Below are positions 35,352 to 43,259 of a stretch of DNA of 64,000 nt, piece by piece (the first letter of the stretch is position 1; each line of letters opens with the position of its first letter). A model generated the notes under the pieces. It was not told the DNA's origin and did no database searches. It saw only the letters and a program-made list of their open reading frames with translations. The position numbers and the translations under genes are program-made. The DNA comes from Sphingomonas montana (GTDB lineage: Bacteria; Pseudomonadota; Alphaproteobacteria; Sphingomonadales; Sphingomonadaceae). Location: contig NZ_MOLY01000037.1 in assembly GCF_001956315.1 (NCBI RefSeq), positions 1 to 64,000 of the forward strand. Direction: 5' to 3'.

Positions 35352-36344
35352 TCAGTTGGCGGTGCTGGTCCGGATCGTGCCGTTCAGGCCCGACGGGAAG
35401 AACCCGCCGGACGAGGCGGCGGCGCGCGTCAGATAGACGATGTTGAGCACCTGACCCGTCGTCCGGCTGAATGCCAGACCATTCGCATCGGTCGGCACGA
35501 TGTTCGATGCCGTGCCGATCGCGCGGATGCCCTGGTCGATGTCGGTCGCACCGTCCAGGCTGTCCCGCGCGTTCGAGATCGACTCGGTCGCGGCAATCAA
35601 CGACGGCGTCGCAAGCCCCTTGCGGTACAGGACCGTACGGATCAGGCCCGCATGATAGGCCTCTGCCGCCAGGATGCCGGCCGCTGCTTCGGTGAACGTC
35701 TTGTTGGAAATCAGCGATGCCGCGCCCTTGTAGGCGGACACGCCGACATCTTCGAAGATGAACGCGCCGAGCAGAAAATTCTCGTCGGTGGCATAGGGAT
35801 CGAACAGCGAACCTGCACCGGTGATGAGGCCGGCGGCACGCGCCGCGGACGAGAACGCGCCGGTCGCGCTTGCCGAGATATCGAGCGCCGGCTGACCGAC
35901 GGTGGCCGTACCGATCACGCTGCGCAGGAAACGCACATGGTTGATCTCGTCCTGCGCGATTTCCAACGCATAGGCGGCGACGAGCGGATCGGTGAACGTC
36001 ACCTTCCGGCCGCCGGTCACGACGCCGGTGCCGCCAATGCCGCCGGTCAGGCTGGCGTCCAGCCCGGTGCCGAAGGCGGCGTAGGAGTAGAACTGCGCCT
36101 CCAGATATTCCAGGTTCAACGCGAAGTTCAGGATGTCCTGATCCGGAACCGTCGCACCGACGGGGGCCGGGGTCGGCGTCGGGGTTGGCGTACCGGCCGG
36201 GTTGCTGCTGCCACCGCACGCGCTCAGCAGCGATGCGCCACCGAGCACGACGGCGGCACTGCCCGCCATCTTGAAGAATTCACGGCGTTCGCCGCGCCGC
36301 TTGACCCGCAGATCCAGGGCCTCGATCATCTTTTCGCTATTCAT
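35352..36344 (-). CDS. Tat-exported ferritin-like lipoprotein (paralogue 1)
   Basis: The 330-residue product has a twin-arginine-like signal ([13 protein letters not shown]), a hydrophobic stretch and the lipobox LLSACGG, so it should be an exported lipoprotein. A Thr-Pro repeat linker ([11 protein letters not shown]) precedes a ferritin-like domain. Metal-ligand-type helices are seen in [45 protein letters not shown] and [12 protein letters not shown]. Proteins of this group (Ferritin_2) are often linked to desiccation or stress, but the substrate is not known. The ATG at 36344 has a TGCGGAGA ribosome-binding site. It shares most of its domain with the next gene. Confidence 0.85.
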   Translation of the reverse strand: MNSEKMIEALDLRVKRRGERREFFKMAGSAAVVLGGASLLSACGGSSNPAGTPTPTPTPAPVGATVPDQDILNFALNLEYLEAQFYSYAAFGTGLDASLTGGIGGTGVVTGGRKVTFTDPLVAAYALEIAQDEINHVRFLRSVIGTATVGQPALDISASATGAFSSAARAAGLITGAGSLFDPYATDENFLLGAFIFEDVGVSAYKGAASLISNKTFTEAAAGILAAEAYHAGLIRTVLYRKGLATPSLIAATESISNARDSLDGATDIDQGIRAIGTASNIVPTDANGLAFSRTTGQVLNIVYLTRAAASSGGFFPSGLNGTIRTSTAN

Positions 36345-36384
36345 CGGACTATCTCCGCAAGATATGTTGCAACAGGTCTGCGGA

Positions 36385-37335
36385 TCAGCTCGCAGCGCTC
36401 GTTCGGATGGTGCCGTTGACACCTGCGGGGAAGAAACCGCCGCTGCCGACCGCTGCTCTGTTCAGGTAGACGATGTTGAGGACCTGACCGGCGCTCCGGC
36501 TGTACGCCAGCCCGTTCGTGTCGAGCGGCACGATGTTGGACGCTCCGTTGATCGGGGCCACGCCTTGATCGAGGTCGCTCGACCCGTCCAGGCTGTCGCG
36601 CGCGTTGGAAATCGCCTCGGTCGCGTTGATGAGCGACGGGGTCTGAATGCCCTTGGCATACAGGGTCGTGCGCACGATCGCGGCATGATAGGCCTCGACC
36701 GCCAGAATGCCTGCGGCGGCATCGAGGAACACGGCGCTGGTCAGCAGCGGCGATGCTCCCTTATATGCCGTCACGCCGACATCTTCGAAGATATAGGCGC
36801 CGAGCAGGAAATTCTCGTCCGACGCATAGGGATCGAACGACTGGCCCGCGCCGATCAGGCCGGCGGCGCGTGCCGCGGACGAGAATGCGCCGTTCGGCGT
36901 CGCGCCGATATCGATCGCCGGCTGTGAAACAGCCGCGGTGCCGAGCGCGGTACGCAGGAAATTCACATGCGCGATTTCATCAGCGGTGATTTCGCGGGCA
37001 TATTGCGCGACGAGCGGATCGGTGAACTGCACCTGCCGACCGCCGGTCACGGCACCCGGCGTACCCGTACCGGTCAACGACGATGCCGGCAGTCCCGCCC
37101 CGGTCGCGGCGAAGGAGTAGAATTGCGCTTCCAGATATTCCAGGTTCAGCGCGAAGTTCAGGATGTCCGCATCGGTGATCGCGGTCTGGGCCTGCGCCTC
37201 GACGGCCATCGCGCCTGCGGTGAGGCCGCCGACGATCTTGCCGGCACCTGCCATGGCCTTGAAGAAATCCCGACGCTCGTTGCGCCGTGACACCCTGGCA
37301 TCCAGGGCGTCCATCATCAGACTCTCTTCAGTCAT
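36385..37335 (-). CDS. Tat-exported ferritin-like protein (paralogue 2)
   Basis: This 316-residue protein is the tandem paralogue of the gene that follows it 40 bases later. The N-terminus has [14 protein letters not shown], a Tat-type motif, and a cleavage region AMAVEAQAQ. It has no lipobox, so the mature protein should be soluble in the periplasm. The ferritin-like core repeats the paralogue's motifs: [45 protein letters not shown] and [12 protein letters not shown]. The upstream AAAGGAGGAGGT ribosome-binding site is unusually strong, so high expression is likely. Conserved Glu and His residues suggest a di-metal site. Confidence 0.86.
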   Translation of the reverse strand: MTEESLMMDALDARVSRRNERRDFFKAMAGAGKIVGGLTAGAMAVEAQAQTAITDADILNFALNLEYLEAQFYSFAATGAGLPASSLTGTGTPGAVTGGRQVQFTDPLVAQYAREITADEIAHVNFLRTALGTAAVSQPAIDIGATPNGAFSSAARAAGLIGAGQSFDPYASDENFLLGAYIFEDVGVTAYKGASPLLTSAVFLDAAAGILAVEAYHAAIVRTTLYAKGIQTPSLINATEAISNARDSLDGSSDLDQGVAPINGASNIVPLDTNGLAYSRSAGQVLNIVYLNRAAVGSGGFFPAGVNGTIRTSAAS

Positions 37336-37500
37336 CGCAAACCTCCTCCTTTAATTCTCCCTCAAATACGCACGCCTGGACGGGCCGGTTGCAGCGGCCG
37401 CACCATTATTACTGAACAGAAATACCGTAAAAGCCGAACCGACCGCGCACCCGGCTGACGGCGCAATGATCCGGTTGCCGCAACTATCGGCAATCGCACG

Positions 37501-37532
37501 AAAAAAGGGGCCGGCACCGTGCCGACCCCTTT
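37501..37532 (-). terminator. Rho-independent terminator of the glycine-zipper gene
   Basis: On the minus strand the arms AAAGGGGTCGGCAC and its near-complement (14 bases, one mismatch) are followed by a run of six T. It lies 58 bases past the stop of the glycine-zipper gene. Confidence 0.85.
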
Positions 37533-37589
37533 CCCTGCGTCCGGATGATTATATTCGGCCGATCCTGGCGTCGAACGCCGGCCCGGCGA

Positions 37590-38009
37590 TCAGCAACGAC
37601 GGCCGTCGGACTTGTCCACCGCACGACCGGCGAGTGCGCCGACGCCTGCACCCAGGATCGTGCCCAGCGTCCGGTCGCCACGACCGGCAACCTGGTTGCC
37701 CAGCAGTCCGCCCGCGATCCCGCCGATCGCCAGCCCGCCATTGCCCTTGTCGTAGCACCGCTGGTTCCCGCGATAGCCGTTGTTGCCATAACGATCGTTG
37801 CGATAGCCGTTGTTGCGGTAGCCGCGACCGTTCCGGCCGTAACGCCCGTCGCGGCGGTCGCGCCAGCCGACCTGCTGGAACCCGGACTGCCCGTCGTCAT
37901 ACCGGCTGTAGGCGGCCGGTGCCCAGTTCTGCGCCATGGCGGGCATCGGTGCGACAACGGCCACGGCGGTCAGCGACAAGGTGGCGGCGGTGAGAAACTT
38001 GGCGAACAT
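37590..38009 (-). CDS. Glycine-zipper 2TM envelope protein
   Basis: The 139-residue product has a signal peptide (MFAKFLTAATLSLTAVAVV ending PAMA). An Arg/Asn/Gly/Tyr-rich region with repeats like YRNNGYRNDRYGNNGYRG follows, about residues 55-85. The C-terminal glycine zipper is GGLAIGGIAGGLLGNQVAG then GTILGAGVGALAGRAV. Glycine-zipper 2TM proteins are found in the outer envelope (17 kDa antigen and SlyB types), but the role here is not known. The ATG at 38009 has a good CAGGGAGA ribosome-binding site. It is a single gene with its own terminator. Confidence 0.85.
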   Translation of the reverse strand: MFAKFLTAATLSLTAVAVVAPMPAMAQNWAPAAYSRYDDGQSGFQQVGWRDRRDGRYGRNGRGYRNNGYRNDRYGNNGYRGNQRCYDKGNGGLAIGGIAGGLLGNQVAGRGDRTLGTILGAGVGALAGRAVDKSDGRRC

Positions 38010-38068
38010 GTCGATCTCCCTGTGTTCGATCTGCGAATGTCGTTCTGCACCGATTCGCATGTGGCATC

Positions 38069-38098
38069 GCTGAACGCGTTCGTTAGCGTTCGTTCAGC
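38069..38098. promoter_or_regulatory. Dyad in the divergent promoter of the glycine-zipper and alpha/beta hydrolase genes
   Basis: GCTGAACG (38069-38076) and CGTTCAGC (38091-38098) are exact reverse complements separated by 14 bases that contain two further CGTTCG-like repeats. It lies 60 bases upstream of the glycine-zipper start and 50 upstream of the hydrolase. It may be an operator, but the protein that binds it is unknown. Confidence 0.35.
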
Positions 38099-38147
38099 AA
38101 GCATCTTTCCACTTGGCGCGCCGCACCCCGCTTGGCATCACCCGCCG

Positions 38148-39035
38148 ATGACAGCCGACCCCGCCCGCCCGCTTGCCCGGTTCGCCGGGGCACGCCCCCC
38201 TGCCCCCGCCTGGTACGACGCGGCACTGGCGGATCTTCCGGAAACCGGCCGGGTCACGGTGGATGGCGCGGGCATCGAATGGCGCGCCTGGGGACCGCGC
38301 GGCGCACCGGGCCTGCTGCTTGTCCATGGTGGCTGGGCGCATGCCGGCTGGTGGGCGCACGTCGCACCGCTGCTGGCGCGCGACCGCCGGGTCGCCGCGC
38401 TCTCGCTGTCCGGCATGGGCGGGTCGGACTGGCGCGCGGCCTATGCGATCGACGGCTTCGCCGGCGAACTGCGCGCGGTCGTGTGTGCGGCCGGGCTGGA
38501 CCTCGCCGGTCCACCCATGCTGGTCGGGCACAGCTTCGGCTGCGCGCCCGTCGTGGCGGCGCTGGCCGATCCGGCCGGCTGGGCCGGCGGCGGCATATTG
38601 ATCGACGGTTCGATCACGATGAAACCGGGCGATCGGCCACCTGTCCTGCGACGCAGCCGCCCGTTCGGCGATATCGCCGCCGCGCTGGCGCGGTTCCGGC
38701 TGATGCCGGACCAACCCTGCGAAAACCTGTTCATCGTCGATGGGATCGCGCGCGGATCGTTGACGCGCCGCGACGATGGCCTCGCCTGGTCGTTCGACCC
38801 GCTACTCTATGAGCGGTGCAGGTTGATCGACAGCCGCGCGACGGCTCTGGCAGTACGGACGCCGCTGGCCTTCGTCCGGGCCGAACATTCCACGATCGTA
38901 TCGCGGGAAGCGTTTGAAAGTCTGAAAGCGGACCTGCCGGCGATGCGCACGGTCACCATCCCGCAATCGGGGCATCATGTGATGATCGATCAGCCGCTGG
39001 CCCTCGTCGCGGCGATCGACGCCCTGCTGGCGTGA
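38148..39035 (+). CDS. Alpha/beta hydrolase
   Basis: A 295-residue hydrolase of the alpha/beta fold. The oxyanion region is LLLVHGGWAHAGWWAH (about residue 60). The nucleophile elbow is LVGHSFGCAPVV, with the Ser at about residue 126. The general-base His is in PQSGHHVMIDQP near the C-terminus (about 278). An acid residue is expected in FVRAEHSTIV. No lipase- or esterase-specific signature reveals the substrate. No signal peptide is seen. The ATG at 38148 was chosen because the frame upstream runs through the divergent gene without similarity. It lies between a glycine-zipper gene and the HU gene, with no clear operon. Confidence 0.85.
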   Translation: MTADPARPLARFAGARPPAPAWYDAALADLPETGRVTVDGAGIEWRAWGPRGAPGLLLVHGGWAHAGWWAHVAPLLARDRRVAALSLSGMGGSDWRAAYAIDGFAGELRAVVCAAGLDLAGPPMLVGHSFGCAPVVAALADPAGWAGGGILIDGSITMKPGDRPPVLRRSRPFGDIAAALARFRLMPDQPCENLFIVDGIARGSLTRRDDGLAWSFDPLLYERCRLIDSRATALAVRTPLAFVRAEHSTIVSREAFESLKADLPAMRTVTIPQSGHHVMIDQPLALVAAIDALLA

Positions 39036-39081
39036 CCGGAGCCGCCGCCGCGCGGTGCGTCGGCGGCGGCCCCGCGTTCGA

Positions 39082-39357
39082 TCAGGCGTTCAGCGCGTCG
39101 CGCACGGCCTTCGACGGCTGGAAGCTCAGCTTCCGCGACGCCGCGATTTCCATCGTTTCGCCGGTGCGGGGGTTGCGGCCTTCGCGGGCGGGACGGTCCT
39201 GGACCTTGAACTTGCCGAAACCGGGCAGCGAAACCTCGGTGCCGTCGGCCGCCGCGTCGGTGATCGCCTTGAAGACGCTTTCGACCACGGCCTTGGCCTG
39301 CGCCTTGGTCATGTCATGTTCGGTGGCAATGGCGTCCGCCAGGGCTGCGCTGTTCAT
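39082..39357 (-). CDS. hup: HU-family DNA-binding protein
   Basis: HU is a small nucleoid protein that bends and compacts DNA. The 91-residue product has the helical dimer half (NSAALADAIATEHDMTKAQA) and the beta-arm segment FGKFKVQDRPAREGRNPRTG, which holds the conserved RxxRNPxTG DNA-intercalating tip. It ends ASRKLSFQPSKAVRDALNA as usual. The length and motifs fit HU-beta type. The ATG at 39357 has a modest ribosome-binding site. Its stop lies 46 bases from the end of the convergent hydrolase gene. Confidence 0.95.
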   Translation of the reverse strand: MNSAALADAIATEHDMTKAQAKAVVESVFKAITDAAADGTEVSLPGFGKFKVQDRPAREGRNPRTGETMEIAASRKLSFQPSKAVRDALNA

Positions 39358-39478
39358 GGGTGTCTTGCTCTCTTGTGGTGAATGAAGCGCGCGTCCTGCC
39401 AACCTTTGCCCGCGCTGTCACCCCTTGCACTAGGGGAAACTACTATGAAACCGCGGCTTTATCGACGGGTGGGGGCGC

Positions 39479-39964
39479 TCAGCGGCCCAGGCGGCGGCGG
39501 ATCCGCGCCACCAGCCCGCCGCCCTTGGTCTTGGCGCCGCGCAACTCCAGCGCGCGGAACCGTTCGATCCGGCATTCGCCGCCGGACCGCACCTGCACGC
39601 TGTCGCGGTCGGCGCAGATCCGGCCGTCCGGCCCCGGACGAATGTAGAATCCGCGATAATAGTCCAGGTTCGGGCAATCATCCTCGAAATGCGCGCGCAC
39701 CCGATCTCCACCGCGCAGCAGCAGGTCGACGCTGTCCTCCGCCACCACCGCGGCCACCGCCACCCGCTCCATCGCCACGCATTTGGGGCCGTGCCGCTCG
39801 CGCCACGGGCTCTTGCCCACCGGCACGGCACCTGCCGGCCGTGTGGGCACACGGATCGTTGTACTCTGGCGGATCATCGTGCGCGTCACGATCATCGGCG
39901 GGGCCGCATCGCGCGCCGGCGCGACCGCGGCGGCAATCAACAACGTCGCAGTCAAGATCATCAC
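39479..39964 (-). CDS. Hypothetical exported protein
   Basis: The 161-residue product starts with a hydrophobic stretch (MMILTATLLIAAAVAPARDA), probably a signal peptide. A mostly basic protein with one acidic patch (HFEDDCPNLDYYRGFYIRP, about 90-110) follows. It has three Cys, in PKCVAMER, DDCPNLDY and GGECRIER, which may form a disulfide. The C-terminus is Arg-rich. I do not recognise a family, although small proteins of this kind are common in sphingomonads. It diverges from the FAD-linked oxidase. Confidence 0.6.
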   Translation of the reverse strand: MMILTATLLIAAAVAPARDAAPPMIVTRTMIRQSTTIRVPTRPAGAVPVGKSPWRERHGPKCVAMERVAVAAVVAEDSVDLLLRGGDRVRAHFEDDCPNLDYYRGFYIRPGPDGRICADRDSVQVRSGGECRIERFRALELRGAKTKGGGLVARIRRRLGR

Positions 39965-40069
39965 GTTTCTGTATCCGTCATGGCGTCAGCTTGTCCGACA
40001 TATCGCTGAACGCCTCATGAACCTGGCGACCCTATCGGTTCTGTAATGCAATTGTACTATGGGACTGTG

Positions 40070-41518
40070 ATGATCGTGCCACCCCCCGCCCTGCTGGCCG
40101 ACCTTGCCGCGCTGCTCGGCCCGGCCGGTTATTCTGAGGATCCCGCGGTTGTCACGCCGTGGCTCACCGACTGGCGCGGCCGCTATCACGGCCGCACCGC
40201 CGCACTACTGTCGCCCGCGAATACGGAACAGGTCGCGGCCGTCGTCCGGCTGGTCGTCGCGCACCGCGTGCCGCTGGTCGCGCAGGGCGGCAACAGCGGC
40301 ACCGTCGGCGGCGCGACCCCCCCGGCGGACGGATCGGCGCTGCTGCTGTCGCTGCGCCGGATGGCGCGGCCGCCGCGGATCGACCCGTCCGACGTCACGG
40401 CCACCGTCGACGCCGGCGTCATCCTGGCCGACCTGCACGACGCCGCCGCCGCGCAAGGCCTGCGCTTCCCGCTGTCGCTGGCCGCGCGCGGCTCCGCCAC
40501 GATCGGCGGGCTGGTGTCCACCAACGCCGGCGGTATCCAGGTGCTGCGCTTCGGCACGATGCGCGGCCTGGTGCTGGGGCTGGAGGCGGTGCTGCCCGAC
40601 GGGTCGGTCTTCCGCGGCCTGTCCAGCCTGCGCAAGGACAATCGCGGCTACGACCTGCGCCAGCTGCTGACCGGGGCCGAAGGGACGCTCGGCATCGTCA
40701 CCGCCGCCACGCTGCGGCTCGTCCCCGCAATCGGCACGCGCGCCGTCGCGTGGGCCGCGGTGCCGGATCCGCATGCCGCACTCCGCCTGCTGCGCCGGCT
40801 CGATGCGGCGCTGGGCACTGCGGTCGAAAGTTTCGAGATCATGCCGGCCTCCGGCCTGGCGCTCGTTCTGCGCCACATCCCCGACACCCGCGCGCCCGTC
40901 GCAACGAAGGCGCCGTGGCACGTCCTGATCGAGGCGACCGCCCCCACCGGTGCCGCCGATCCCGCCGACGCGCTTGGCGCGGCACTCCAGTCCGCGCTTG
41001 CCGACGGGCTCATCGTCGACGCGGCGATCGCGCAGAACGAGACGCAGGCGGACGCTCTGTGGAAACTGCGCGAGACGTTGCCGGAGGCGGAACGGATCGA
41101 CGGCCTCGCCGTAAAGCATGACATCGCCGTGCCGGTCTCCGCCATGCCGGGCTTCATCCTGGCCGCCACGGACGCGATCGAGGCGGCACATGCCGGCGCG
41201 CGCGTACTGGCGTTCGGGCATCTGGGCGACGGGAACGTCCATTTCAACGTGCGGGCGCCGGCCGGCACGGACGCCGCGGCCTGGTCCGCCGCCAACGGCG
41301 CGGTCGTGTCGCGCGACGTGCATGACCGCGTCATGGCCTGCGGTGGCACCATTTCGGCCGAACATGGCATCGGCCAGGCCAAGCTCGCCGAATTCGCCCG
41401 CACGGCCGATCCGGTCCGGCTGGCGACGATGCGCGCGATCAAGACCGCGCTCGATCCGCTGAACCTGTTCAATCCGGGGAAGCTCGTGCCGCTTGCGCCG
41501 CCGAGCACGGCCCCATAA
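40070..41518 (+). CDS. FAD-binding oxidase / D-2-hydroxyacid dehydrogenase (GlcD family)
   Basis: This 482-residue flavoenzyme has an N-terminal FAD_binding_4 domain and a C-terminal FAD-oxidase domain. The PP-loop is in LVAQGGNSGTVGGATPP (about 75) and the FAD segment in ARGSATIGGLVSTNAGGIQ (about 145). The C-terminal region carries the metal-binding His/Glu marks FGHLGDGNVHFNVRAP (about 385) and GGTISAEHGIGQAK (about 425), typical of D-lactate or D-2-hydroxyglutarate dehydrogenases. The substrate cannot be fixed. The start at 40070 is uncertain; an in-frame ATG at 40046 also exists and no clear ribosome-binding site decides. Confidence 0.9.
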   Translation: MIVPPPALLADLAALLGPAGYSEDPAVVTPWLTDWRGRYHGRTAALLSPANTEQVAAVVRLVVAHRVPLVAQGGNSGTVGGATPPADGSALLLSLRRMARPPRIDPSDVTATVDAGVILADLHDAAAAQGLRFPLSLAARGSATIGGLVSTNAGGIQVLRFGTMRGLVLGLEAVLPDGSVFRGLSSLRKDNRGYDLRQLLTGAEGTLGIVTAATLRLVPAIGTRAVAWAAVPDPHAALRLLRRLDAALGTAVESFEIMPASGLALVLRHIPDTRAPVATKAPWHVLIEATAPTGAADPADALGAALQSALADGLIVDAAIAQNETQADALWKLRETLPEAERIDGLAVKHDIAVPVSAMPGFILAATDAIEAAHAGARVLAFGHLGDGNVHFNVRAPAGTDAAAWSAANGAVVSRDVHDRVMACGGTISAEHGIGQAKLAEFARTADPVRLATMRAIKTALDPLNLFNPGKLVPLAPPSTAP

Positions 41519-41581
41519 ACGGGGCGGCACCGCGGGTGCCCGGCACGGGCGTCGCCAACGACCGCACGTGGAGTATGATGC

Positions 41582-42361
41582 ATGGCCAGCGCCGCACCGG
41601 CAAACGATCTGCCGCTGTTCTACAATCAGCTGGAACCGCTTTCCAGCCAGACGCACGCCGACTGGAAGGCGCGCAACATGGATGCCCCCACCTTCATGGT
41701 CGGCACGCACGCCGTCCCGCTGACGGTCGAGGAATTCGCACCGGCATCGCGCTTCTACCCGATCGTTTTCTCGCTGGGTGACCAGCCCGTGCCGCTGGCG
41801 CTGATGGCGCTGAACGAAGGCGTCAACACGTTCGTCGGGCCGGACGGGCGCTTCACGGGCGACGCCTATATTCCCGCCTACATCCGGCGCTACCCCTTCA
41901 TGCTCGCCCGGCTGAACCCGAATGCGGAGGAACTGTCGCTCTGCTTCGATCCCACGTCGGGCACGCTCGGCGATTTCGAGGAGGGCGACGCGTTGTTCGC
42001 CGATGGCAAGCCGACCGAGGTCGTCGGCAACATCCTCGGCTTCTGCGAACAGTTCGAGCAGGCGGGCCAGCGCACGTCGCAGTTCATGAAGGAACTGGCC
42101 GACCACAAGCTGCTGATGGACGGCGAAGTCACGATCCAGCCCGAAGGCGCGGACCAGCCCTTCGTCTATCGCGGGTTCCAGATGGTGAACGAGGACGCGC
42201 TGAAGGAAATGCGCGGCGATACGGCGCGCAAGCTCATCAAGTCGGGCGTCCTGCCGCTGGTCTATGCGCACCTCTTCTCACTCGCGCTGATCCGCGAGAT
42301 CTTCGCCCGCCAGATGGATCAGGGCAAGATCCCCGCCCAGCCGCTGCGCAGCGAGGCCTGA
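41582..42361 (+). CDS. SapC-family protein
   Basis: The 259-residue product matches the SapC family, a group first named from Campylobacter surface-layer-associated proteins and common in sphingomonads. Its function is unsettled. Typical segments are FYNQLEPLSSQTHADWK at the N-terminus, FYPIVFSLGDQPVPLALM (about 60), YIPAYIRRYPFML (about 100) and the C-terminal PLVYAHLFSLALIREI. No signal peptide or membrane segment is obvious. It is 64 bases after the oxidase gene and 3 bases before the cytochrome b561 gene, so the latter two are probably cotranscribed. Confidence 0.85.
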   Translation: MASAAPANDLPLFYNQLEPLSSQTHADWKARNMDAPTFMVGTHAVPLTVEEFAPASRFYPIVFSLGDQPVPLALMALNEGVNTFVGPDGRFTGDAYIPAYIRRYPFMLARLNPNAEELSLCFDPTSGTLGDFEEGDALFADGKPTEVVGNILGFCEQFEQAGQRTSQFMKELADHKLLMDGEVTIQPEGADQPFVYRGFQMVNEDALKEMRGDTARKLIKSGVLPLVYAHLFSLALIREIFARQMDQGKIPAQPLRSEA

Positions 42362-42364
42362 CCG

Positions 42365-42925
42365 ATGCGCCGGCCGATCGACAGTGCGCATGTCGATGGC
42401 GGCCGGCGCTATTCGCGCGTGGCGATCGCCTTCCACTGGACGATCGCCCTGCTGGTAATCGTCAACTTGGGCATCGGGCTGCTGCACGAGCAGCTCGAGG
42501 GGATCCAGCTGATCCCGGTCCACAAGTCGATCGGCATCACGGTGCTGTTCCTCAGCATCGCGCGGTTGGCCTGGCGGCTGACCCACCCCGCCCCCGCCTT
42601 GCCCGCCGACGTACCGGGATGGCAGCGTGCGGTTTCGGGGATCACCCACATGGCGCTTTACGCGCTGATGATCCTGATGCCGCTGACCGGCTGGTGGTTC
42701 GCGTCGGCGGCGGTCAAGAAATATCCGCTCGACTGGTTCGGGCTGTTTCCGATTCCCTATCTTCCGGTCACCCGCGGAGGCGACCTGACCCACAGCGCAC
42801 ACGAGGTGCTCGGCTGGACCATGCTCGCGCTCGTCGCCCTGCACGTCGCGGCCGCGCTCAAGCATCATTTCATCGATCGCGACACCGTCCTGCTCCGCAT
42901 CATGCCCGCCGGTTCAGGCCGCTGA
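42365..42925 (+). CDS. cybB: Cytochrome b561
   Basis: This diheme membrane cytochrome probably oxidises the quinone pool and moves electrons to periplasmic acceptors. The 186-residue protein has four membrane segments (about 22-42, 52-72, 95-115 and 145-165). Heme-binding His residues appear in VAIAFHWTIALL, IPVHKSIGI, GDLTHSAHEVLGW and LVALHVAAALKHH. The conserved Trp/Arg stretch IARLAWRLTHP fits the family. It begins 3 bases after the SapC stop. The long gap that follows contains the candidate small RNA. Confidence 0.92.
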   Translation: MRRPIDSAHVDGGRRYSRVAIAFHWTIALLVIVNLGIGLLHEQLEGIQLIPVHKSIGITVLFLSIARLAWRLTHPAPALPADVPGWQRAVSGITHMALYALMILMPLTGWWFASAAVKKYPLDWFGLFPIPYLPVTRGGDLTHSAHEVLGWTMLALVALHVAAALKHHFIDRDTVLLRIMPAGSGR

Positions 42926-43098
42926 CCGGTCGCTGACCGCCGGATACCACCGGCGCATTCCCACCGCTCATGACCGGCGGCAACGCCGTCGGATTGTTGC
43001 GGTGGCGACGGCGGATCGATCGAATATATCGATCCGGTCCAGTCGCTTATCACTCGGGCGGGACCTGCCCGCGATGTGCCGACGAAGGGCATCGCGCT

Positions 43099-43112
43099 GC
43101 ACAAATTTGTGC
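43099..43112. promoter_or_regulatory. 14-bp perfect palindrome at the small-RNA promoter
   Basis: GCACAAATTTGTGC is a perfect 14-bp palindrome directly abutting the candidate -35 element at 43113. Its position fits an operator for an activator or repressor of the downstream RNA. The protein that binds it is unknown. Confidence 0.5.
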
Positions 43113-43140
43113 TTGAAACCCGTTCTCATATCCCTATCTT
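43113..43140 (+). promoter_or_regulatory. Candidate sigma-70 promoter of a small RNA
   Basis: A -35 box TTGAAA (43113-43118) and a -10 box TATCTT (43135-43140), 16 bases apart, make a clear vegetative-type promoter in an otherwise GC-rich region. No reading frame follows before a strong terminator, so the product should be an RNA starting near 43147. Confidence 0.6.
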
Positions 43141-43146
43141 GGAATT

Positions 43147-43259
43147 GTCAGGCCGTGTTCCCCCCCTTTCGCGGCCGGGCATGAGCACATCCCTCCCCCG
43201 GGGTGTGTTTCCTCCCTGAACCTTGGCCACTCCATGCGCATGCATGGGGTGGTTTTTTT
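43147..43259 (+). ncRNA. Putative C-rich trans-acting small RNA (about 113 nt)
   Basis: The stretch between the promoter and a rho-independent terminator folds into three hairpins. Hairpin 1 is GGCCG (43151-43155) with CGGCC (43172-43176); its loop holds seven C in a row. Hairpin 2 is CACATCCC (43186-43193) with GGGGTGTG (43200-43207); its loop is TCCCCC. A single-stranded linker carries CCTCCC (43211-43216). Hairpin 3 is the terminator. C-rich loops of this kind can pair with the purine-rich ribosome-binding sites of mRNAs, as in the CCUCCUCCC-motif RNAs of other alphaproteobacteria. No open frame fits. Existence is inferred, not shown. Confidence 0.55.
43227..43259 (+). terminator. Rho-independent terminator of the small RNA
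   Basis: The stem CCACTCCATGC/GCATGGGGTGG (11 bp, one G-U) with a 4-base loop is followed by seven T (43253-43259). It points on the plus strand, and no coding gene on that strand ends nearby, which supports a non-coding transcript. Confidence 0.85.

Noticed and set aside
36174-36203. Short Thr-Pro tandem repeat in the ferritin-like lipoprotein gene
   Set aside because: It encodes an ordinary linker after the lipobox and not a CRISPR or regulatory repeat.
38078-38091. Possible LexA box (GTTC-N7-GTTC) upstream of the glycine-zipper gene
   Set aside because: The two GTTC copies are separated by 6 bases, not 7, and no SOS gene is adjacent.
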